Shown here in pieces: positions 62,801 through 64,000 of a DNA stretch of 64,000 nt. Numbering within the stretch: the first letter of the stretch is position 1; the number at the start of each line of letters is the position of its first letter. Location of the stretch: contig NC_080046.1 of the NCBI RefSeq assembly GCF_012489685.1, forward strand, positions 29,813,881 to 29,877,880, read 5' to 3'. The notes below the pieces were generated by a model that worked only from the letters and a program-made list of their open reading frames with translations, made no database searches and was not told where the DNA came from. Origin of the DNA: Lotus japonicus. Taxonomy: Eukaryota > Streptophyta > Magnoliopsida > Fabales > Fabaceae. The position numbers and the translations under genes were made by a program.

Positions 62801-63513
62801 GTAAGAGCTCTTCCTTCTAAAGCCTCCATTGAAGCCTGCAACTTCTCTTCTTCTGAAACTCCTCGTAGCACAACCTCCAAACGTTGTATCCATTCCAGAG
62901 CTTCATCTCCACCAAAAATTGGAATTTCCTCTGAAATTCTCAGCTTGCTCTTTGTCTCTTCCATGCGCAGATTTGTGGTTCAGGCACCTAGATTGGTGCT
63001 CTGATACCAATGATAGAACCACCCTGAAATCTGATATTATTTCTCACAAATCCCTAATTCCCAAATTGGGAACTAGAGCACAATACAAGAGAGAGAGTCC
63101 ACACTCTCTAGAGAGTCCACACCCTCTTCCTAATCCCAATACCCAAATGATACAAAAGATACCCCTAACTCTCTAATGTTTGTTATTTATAGGCCACATG
63201 CCTCAATAACATTCTAACTAACTCACTAAGTATAACTAACTAACTAAAGACTATTTAAAACGTTTAGAACACTTTGTCTTTCTTATGAAGATAATGGAAA
63301 ATCTTCATACTTATATCTCTGTGATAGCATGATATTTCCAGGACTAAAACTAAATAAGAAAAAAGCACTAACCTGTTTACCAAATTCACTATTATAACAA
63401 TGGTCAATAAGTCTTGAATCCAGACCCAGCTTCTGAAAACAAGACTCCCACTCGTTGTACTTATGCTGATACACCAGATCCTCAACACAATAGATGAAAG
63501 GAAAATGCTTGCT
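38809..63513 (-). CDS. GILT copy 2 (exons 3, 4 and 5; exons 1-2 beyond window)
   Basis: Exon 3 is 63513-63373 (141 nt), exon 4 is 39212-39120 (93 nt) and exon 5 is 38946-38809 (138 nt with stop). Each has the same length, phase and splice sites as in copy 1, with no stops. Differences are scattered: QHKYNEW for QHKNNEW, and HCYNSEF for LCYKGEI, in exon 3. Exons 1 and 2, with CPYC and the GILT signature, would lie past 64000 by analogy. The intron from 63372 to 39213 is about 24.2 kb because elements D, C, E, B and a copia element are nested in it, against 816 bp in copy 1. Coding capacity is retained. Whether the intron is spliced is unknown. Confidence 0.75.
39648..39806 (-). repeat. Left LTR of D, first part
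   Basis: Nearly identical to 63011-63169. It continues at 47709-47752 beyond element C and then ends early within CAATAACATT. Confidence 0.88.
39802..39806 (+). repeat. Target-site duplication of element C, left
   Basis: CTAAC, repeated at 47704-47708. Confidence 0.9.
39807..40055 (-). repeat. LTR of C, plus-strand left copy
   Basis: 249 bp, the 3' LTR in element sense. Confidence 0.9.
40270..40472 (-). pseudogene. C-terminal end of element C protein
   Basis: Open on the minus strand from the copia insertion point to TAG/TAA near 40270, about 67 codons. It continues the frame of 46169-45536 once copia and one TSD copy are removed. It contains [17 protein letters not shown] and [15 protein letters not shown]. 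No family recognised. Confidence 0.5.
40468..40472 (+). repeat. Target-site duplication of copia element, left
   Basis: AATAC, repeated at 45531-45535. Confidence 0.9.
40473..40730 (+). repeat. 5' LTR of copia element
   Basis: 258 bp, TGTCAACA to TTTCAACT. Confidence 0.93.
40731..40742 (+). other. Primer binding site of copia element
   Basis: TGGCATCAGAGC directly abuts the LTR. Confidence 0.85.
40772..43240 (+). CDS. Copia Gag, protease and integrase
   Basis: 822 codons. A copia-type gag core (about 50-260; [15 protein letters not shown]) is followed by a CX2CX4HX4C knuckle ([14 protein letters not shown] near 290). Protease is next ([12 protein letters not shown] near 390), then the integrase zinc region ([10 protein letters not shown] to CESC, about 525-555). 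The integrase core follows ([35 protein letters not shown]). Near the N-terminus a 16-residue unit ([16 protein letters not shown]) is present twice in tandem through a 48-bp duplication. The frame ends in the linker after a probable one-base indel in the G-run at 43221-43225. Downstream coding shifts frame. Confidence 0.93.
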   Translation: MADSSSASDDQNTEEIVVPKVSQPPRQEQRVLFGESHSVPPRQEQRVLFGESHSVQITTFRLNGSNYFRWSQSVQLYIRGRGKLGYLTGEKPMPDIADPQYAVWDAENSMVMTWLVNSMEEDISSNYMCYSTAKELWDSVTEMYSDLENKSQIYELTLKVREIRQGGNNVTKYFHSLKRVWQDLDLFNTYKWNSAEDAKHHRQTVEEGRIFQFLAGLNEELDEVRGRIIGRATLPSLGEVFAEVRREETRRSVMMGKTKTDAPPSETNALAVETAALKTSTNQKNFSNRWCDHCNRPGHTRESCWKIIGRPAHLKGGKSGPKNQKSFPTAHEAEKTSLKKEQVEELIRLLNSNFLSGTPSGSVAQTGNFSTPSSLNCTSNIHAPWIIDSGASDHMTSLSPLFKTYSPCSGNGKIRIADGSFSAIAGKGKITLSNNIDLGKVLHVPKLSCNLLSISKICKDSNCSVTFFDTHCVFQDRISGKMIGNAKMKDGLYYFEDTFRNKAAQGLCGMSCTSVRDQIMLWHNRLGHPNFQYLRHLFPDLFKNVNCSSLECESCVLAKNQRAPYYSQPYHASRPFYLIHSDVWGPSKITTQFGKRWFVTFIDDHTRLCWVYLMHEKSEVPNIFKSFSQMVETQFDTKISILRSDNGTEYFNQNLNEFLKNKGIQHQSTCPNTPQQNGTAERKNKHLLEVARAIMFESNVPKYLWGDAVLTAAYLINRMPTRVLNYRTPLENFKTIFPACRLHTDMPLKVFGCTVFMHKPSTSRSKLDPRAEKCIFVGYSPNQKGYRVFNPITKKLCVSMDVTFLEHQPFFKKIPFRGRIIM
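43237..43455 (+). pseudogene. Copia inter-domain linker in a shifted frame
   Basis: The acidic linker between integrase and RT ([16 protein letters not shown]) is read in another frame from its neighbours. A second probable indel, in the A7 run at 43416-43422, returns reading to the original frame. Confidence 0.7.
43382..45265 (+). CDS. Copia reverse transcriptase and RNase H
   Basis: 627 codons, the same frame as 40772-43240. The RT begins with the copia signature ([20 protein letters not shown] near 160) and has [12 protein letters not shown]. The catalytic [10 protein letters not shown] lies near 312. The RNase H carries [20 protein letters not shown] near 470, SSAEAEFRA and CDNKSAI. It ends seven bases before the 3' LTR, so the polypurine tract overlaps its last codons. 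Enzyme motifs are intact. Without repair of the linker frameshifts it would not be made as part of the polyprotein. Confidence 0.93.
   Translation: MEPKQRKKYHSQKKEFHVYTRKYPKRTKDQSIISAPSQPEIPEEGQVRIPQEIRGNTDIFTSTIELPIAIRKGTRTCTQKSEKSSTNHPISQYVSYQNLSPNHKAFTSKITDLFVPRNIEEALDDPNWNLAVLEELSALKKNETWEITDLPRDKKQVGCKWVFTIKCKADGSVERYKARLVAKGFTQTYGVDYQETFAPVAKLNSVRILISLAASYNWPLHQLDVKNAFLNGELEEEVFMSLPPGFEEELGRNKVCRLKKSLYGLKQSPRAWFERFGTVVKGLGYIQSQADHTLFYKHSADNKVAILIVYVDDIILTGDDSLELKNLREKLAKVFEIKELGPLKYFLGIEFARSKEGIFMNQRKYILDLLKETGLLGCKAVETPMEPNLKLQPAETENMVDKGRYQRLVGRLIYLSHTRPDIAFAVSMVSQFMHAPGHEHLEAVFRILRYLKGSPGKGLLYKNRGHLQVEAYTDADWAGSVTDRRSTSGYCTFVGGNLVSWRSKKQTVVARSSAEAEFRAVAHGICEALWVEKLLQELKVFNSPPIKLYCDNKSAISIAHNPVLHDRTKHVEVDKHFIREKIESGQICITYVPTAEQSADILTKGLPKKSFDNITSKLSMEDIFRPA
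45273..45530 (+). repeat. 3' LTR of copia element
   Basis: 258 bp, one difference from the 5' LTR. The right TSD AATAC is at 45531-45535. Confidence 0.93.
45525..46169 (-). CDS. Element C, third ORF segment with two hydrophobic spans
   Basis: Open on the minus strand for about 210 codons, frame-shifted relative to 46861-45902, which it overlaps. The N-terminal part is mixed and contains [20 protein letters not shown]. The C-terminal 60 residues contain two strongly hydrophobic segments (around [19 protein letters not shown] and [17 protein letters not shown]) that could be membrane spans. No family is recognised. The frame continues past the copia insertion to 40270. It may be the C-terminal end of one protein with the two ORFs before it, now split by frameshifts. 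Confidence 0.45.
   Translation of the reverse strand: MGQLINFWVKTQFAHVLEAGNQNSFQRVTDNYVVDYSLGIEEDGIAVSKLYFSFDCEMQHRYAYKFFGRLEQDHCSTNKWNVEAFIASLGHLQHGTGKKHDSIFGLLIDPGGLLLSPIHQEAVAGIEYHGDLENISLEGFSFGNFYGLLFQLVVITNSYIVVIICFMRWDPGGNGNCQFWIFGIAVFGIVHCCSLYFVTATIAREREDCAICIS
45902..46861 (-). CDS. Element C, second ORF: unknown domain shared with D
   Basis: 319 codons starting at 46861, overlapping the stop of the previous ORF as ATGA. The middle (about residues 130-200) contains [20 protein letters not shown], preceded by a VDTCREK motif and followed by SREVMRNH. Element D carries a similar arrangement ([26 protein letters not shown]). It is not pol and I do not recognise it. The last 80 or so residues are probably out of frame, since the overlapping frame from 46169 reads more like protein. 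Confidence 0.5.
   Translation of the reverse strand: MTAAETLFLSFKSTKKHEEDETGKVVLVPSMAEIQELNIQWEKEEGFAVWPQPIDLVFNRIVPKLGVKRGKTLYFQNDGAFEKVFQPGAKATSMETSKQPPWKRPRAILGAPEKTKWPPAESPNLEALGALTWTVLVDTCREKREAGPTEFELLWLGRAATRPPSKPPDFVVRGSGSIIFTSLDVLSREVMRNHICEAWGAEDTTELTFLGQLFDQRSPAQSTFHLTKGKIWANLSTFGSKPNLPMYLKQGTRTHFKELQTTMLLTTVWALKKMGLLCQNYISALIVRCNTGMHINFLVDWNKTIVVRTNGMLKLLLLV
46858..47385 (-). CDS. Element C, first ORF: coiled-coil, Ala/Glu-rich
   Basis: 175 codons starting 57 bp after the primer site. The first 70 residues are charged and predict a coiled coil ([17 protein letters not shown] and [15 protein letters not shown] heptads). Ala/Thr/Ser/Glu-rich low-complexity sequence follows, then a basic end. 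The position is that of gag, but no gag core or zinc knuckle is visible. The stop overlaps the next ATG. Confidence 0.5.
   Translation of the reverse strand: MAADFGNFLSPREKMEIIGMLRELQKEFAESRKEHESIKEQLRDLNERRQKMEQERQESEAAIEAEQAAAAAALLRGSETATVAGKASKEEEDSTSAIQKLNLGTEGESETTAGEERVAAEVSPANLETTTETDSAVAEATQKSILETEEIQSQQRKERELSRRKVGRSRGRHGG
47442..47453 (-). other. Primer binding site of C
   Basis: Reads TGGTATCAGAGC on the minus strand, one base from the LTR. Confidence 0.88.
47455..47703 (-). repeat. LTR of C, plus-strand right copy
   Basis: 249 bp, the 5' LTR in element sense. The right TSD CTAAC is at 47704-47708. Confidence 0.9.
47709..47752 (-). repeat. Left LTR of D, second part, truncated
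   Basis: Matches 63170-63213 of the right LTR of D and stops at CAATAACATT, where RT sequence of element E begins. Confidence 0.8.
47753..49074 (-). pseudogene. E pol: zinc knuckle, protease and partial RT
   Basis: Continues the gag frame of 61268-60396 after removal of element B. It contains one zinc knuckle ([14 protein letters not shown]), an acidic linker, and protease ([20 protein letters not shown]). RT follows up to [15 protein letters not shown] ([38 protein letters not shown]). The catalytic F-x-DD block and everything after it are gone. The terminal codons before the stop at 47722 are LTR sequence of D. Confidence 0.9.
49075..49079 (+). repeat. Target-site duplication of element B, left
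   Basis: GTTAC, repeated at 60396-60400. Confidence 0.9.
50583..50660 (+). other. Conserved 78-nt putative mini-exon in 5' LTR of B
   Basis: Preceded by TTTGTTTTTCTCCGAG and followed by GTTAGG. The same length and position as in the A, G and inverted LTRs, though the sequence is diverged. The 3' LTR copy is 57902-57979. Confidence 0.45.
51498..51690 (+). repeat. AATAACGGGAATGGTTCA repeat array
   Basis: About six copies of a GRATAACGGGAATGGTYCA core in units of variable length. The same array is in the 3' LTR at about 58769-58960. A second repeat, TGTTGTATTGACCGACAC, precedes it: four copies at 51261-51405, three in the 3' LTR. Confidence 0.88.
52231..52242 (+). other. Primer binding site of element B
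   Basis: TGGTATCAGAGC three bases after the 5' LTR. Confidence 0.9.
52437..53019 (+). pseudogene. Gag remnant of B
   Basis: The start codon and about 25 residues ([11 protein letters not shown]) remain, ending in a stop at about 52512. The gag core, roughly 200 residues in relatives, is deleted. The basic linker and an open stretch at 52696-53019 with three zinc knuckles ([42 protein letters not shown]) follow. Three knuckles against two in the F and A gags is a difference. Confidence 0.85.
53020..53308 (+). mobile_element. Shared post-gag non-coding module in B
   Basis: Stops in all frames. Similar to 2340-2640 (F) and 19075-19300 (A), for example around the ACACGAG and GAATAACAC motifs. 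Confidence 0.6.
53309..54017 (+). pseudogene. Reverse transcriptase fragment of B
   Basis: Aligns with RT of G from [13 protein letters not shown] to [10 protein letters not shown], about 236 codons. A TAA at 53571-53573 interrupts it. The catalytic pair reads FIEDIL instead of FIDDIL (codon 53691-53693), which would abolish polymerase activity. Other changes at conserved places ([15 protein letters not shown]) also suggest relaxed selection. A TAA after LTRKD ends the homology. Protease and everything up to RT is missing. Confidence 0.9.
54018..56398 (+). mobile_element. Non-coding interior of B with integrase and tail relics
   Basis: No ORF of note. 54090-54400 matches the F interior. Around 56096-56150 a short integrase relic ([10 protein letters not shown]) is visible. 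56170-56360 is the chromodomain-like tail ([27 protein letters not shown]) with one internal stop. The polypurine tract TTTTTGGAGGGGAG lies at about 56381-56396. The middle 1.7 kb is not recognisable. Confidence 0.7.
56399..60395 (+). repeat. 3' LTR of element B
   Basis: 3997 bp. Same landmarks as the 5' LTR plus an extra segment of about 880 bp that contains a 233-codon ORF. A TA microsatellite lies near 59133-59156. The right TSD GTTAC is at 60396-60400. Confidence 0.92.
59226..59927 (+). CDS. ORF inside the LTR of B: Pro-rich protein with acidic tail
   Basis: 233 codons from ATG 59226. In-frame ATGs at residues 12 and 14 (before SMADWFS and ADWFS) are alternative starts. Residues of about 25-85 look globular ([20 protein letters not shown]). 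A Pro/Ala/Ser-rich linker follows ([20 protein letters not shown]), then a basic Arg-rich patch near 185-200. The last 35 residues are strongly acidic ([20 protein letters not shown]). GC and codon use differ from the AT-rich surroundings. I do not recognise a family. The 5' LTR lacks it by deletion. In F, A and G only short degenerate sequence occupies this place. Confidence 0.5.
   Translation: MFVFGRSACCQMSMADWFSTVSPSGGIRYELLDRDAPTAWVIDVAGHRATYRGRVMEDQTDERGRLTSGVLRRMELSFDLPPSVHCGPGTGHAPPAPPPTSPSVEEDPEEIEPAAASTPVVPPPATAIASTDVASSSRLVQPRRESVVPSVSRLLSFSSPHGYRVDPLMRVEEEDVLTGEVDVETGSTRAVRRTVRREVMDLDTEMITVDSDSDSESSGESYSPSSDEEEDDW
60396..61268 (-). CDS. Gag of element E, N-terminal part
   Basis: 291 codons from the ATG at 61268 ([14 protein letters not shown], chosen over an in-frame ATG 11 codons upstream because it is the common gag start in this lineage). 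An N-terminal coiled coil (about 20-65) precedes a retrotransposon gag core ([34 protein letters not shown]). The frame is broken by element B at the GTTAC target and resumes at 49074 with the zinc knuckle. No stop occurs in either part, so E was open from gag into RT when B inserted. It lies 64 bp inside the primer site. Confidence 0.9.
61332..61343 (-). other. Primer binding site of E
   Basis: TGGTATCAGAGC on the minus strand, one base from the LTR. Confidence 0.88.
61345..61673 (-). repeat. 5' LTR of E
   Basis: 329 bp, TGTTAG to CTAACA with perfect inverted ends. It contains a GA-rich microsatellite (61450-61475). The partner LTR has been deleted, and TATAC at 61674-61678 is the expected but unpaired TSD. 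Confidence 0.88.
61674..62964 (-). pseudogene. Element D gag fused to an unknown domain, one nonsense codon
   Basis: From ATG 62964, a gag core homologous to that of E ([44 protein letters not shown]). It is interrupted by a TAG at 62638-62640, where E has a sense codon. The same frame continues for about 330 codons. After residue 180 comes an Ala/Glu-rich linker, then a region with [22 protein letters not shown] and a second FVVRG, resembling element C but not pol. The frame is cut by the insertion of E at 61673. D thus encoded gag plus the unknown domain, and the missing half may have held more. Confidence 0.7.
62998..63009 (-). other. Primer binding site of D
   Basis: TGGTATCAGAGC on the minus strand, one base from the LTR. 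Confidence 0.88.
63011..63245 (-). repeat. Right LTR of D
   Basis: About 235 bp starting TGATAGAACC. The end is placed where homology to the GILT copy 1 intron resumes (CTATTTAAAACG). Confidence 0.82.
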
Positions 63514-64000
63514 CTGCAAAAAGGCATGAAATATATAAATATTCTAACAGTGGTATACATGCAAAGTTGCAAAGTATTATTATAACAAACAACAGTGAAC
63601 AGTATGATCAAATTAAGAGTGATCTGCAACATTAAAATATTCAGAAAAGTAAAAAACTTGCTGTATTTTTAAACAAGTAAGGCCATTTCTGATAGGTTAT
63701 GGGTATTAACAAACAAGAATAAAGTGATAGGGGAAATTAACAGTGATCTGCAACATTAAAATATTCAGAAGAGTAAAAAACTTGCTGTATTTTTAAAACA
63801 AACAACAGTGAACAGTATGATCAAATTAAGAGTGACGATAGAAATATTTGTTTTACTGAGACAAGGGGAACTCCCCTTAACAAACTGAGATGGTCTCCGA
63901 TAATCAAACCCAGTGAATATCTAAATATGTCCTTAGTTATTACCAAAATGACTACTATTTATAACTCTAGTCATAATTAACCCAAGCTTCCTTGAATACT
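63514..64000 (-). other. Intron 2 of GILT copy 2
   Basis: Homologous to 34379-34900 of copy 1. A segment of about 100 bp (63595-63690, with TGATCTGCAACATTAAAATA) is partly repeated at 63738-63840. Exon 2 would be expected just past the window end. Confidence 0.6.

Larger units (their letters stand above)
39648..63245 (-). mobile_element. Element D: short-LTR retrotransposon, host of the nest
   Basis: Begins TGATAGAACCACCC at 39648 and again at 63011. The right LTR (63011-63245) is complete. The left LTR is split by element C and cut at 47752. The primer site is on the minus strand at 62998-63009. Flanks are GAAGA on the left and AAAGA on the right, an imperfect TSD. It interrupts the intron at a point equivalent to about 34106 in copy 1. 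C and E are inserted in it. Confidence 0.8.

Overview
The window is repeat-rich eudicot plant nuclear DNA. The signs are five-exon genes with plant-type introns, plant LTR retrotransposons primed by initiator tRNA-Met (TGGTATCAGAGC primer sites), a plant L1-type LINE with a C-terminal RNase H, and a Helitron tail. A legume is possible but cannot be shown from the sequence. Apart from short exons, nearly everything is transposable element. Most elements can be delimited exactly by target-site duplications (TSDs).

Left cluster (1-31266). The window opens in the LTR of a Ty3/gypsy element (here 'F'), followed by its primer site and an intact gag (1227-2399). A 5.46-kb LINE with two intact ORFs and a perfect 16-bp TSD occupies 3056-8512. 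Element 'G' (9486-31266) carries RT, RNase H and integrase but no gag. It is split by a complete gag-only element 'A' (13816-23496, two 3924-bp LTRs, TSD AAAAC). Just before its 3' LTR it is also split by an inverted solo LTR (23658-27232, TSD GGTAG). G is bounded by a 1380-bp ungapped direct repeat rather than by LTR ends.

Host genes (32500-39220 and 63373-63513). A complete minus-strand GILT (gamma-interferon-inducible lysosomal thiol reductase family) gene has five exons and 236 codons (35398-33025). It carries CPYC and a full GILT signature. A Helitron 3' terminus lies at the downstream edge of its duplicated block. A second, tandem copy has intact exons 5, 4 and 3, but the intron between exons 3 and 4 is swollen to about 24.2 kb.

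The nest in that intron (39648-63245). Element 'D' (minus strand, short LTRs) contains element 'C' (39807-47703, TSD CTAAC), which contains a young Ty1/copia element (40473-45530, TSD AATAC, LTRs 257/258 identical). D also contains gypsy element 'E' (47753-61673, truncated in RT), which contains long-LTR element 'B' (49080-60395, TSD GTTAC).

The most interesting signals are these. (1) A purine-rich segment of exactly 78 nt, flanked by AG and GT, lies in every complete long LTR of four diverged types, at the end of a possible 661-674-nt intron, which suggests spliced LTR transcripts. (2) A 233-codon ORF with a very acidic tail lies wholly inside one LTR of B. (3) gag and pol sit on separate elements of one gypsy group. 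(4) C and D share an unrecognised protein domain in place of pol. No tRNA, rRNA or CRISPR was seen. All identities are by eye.
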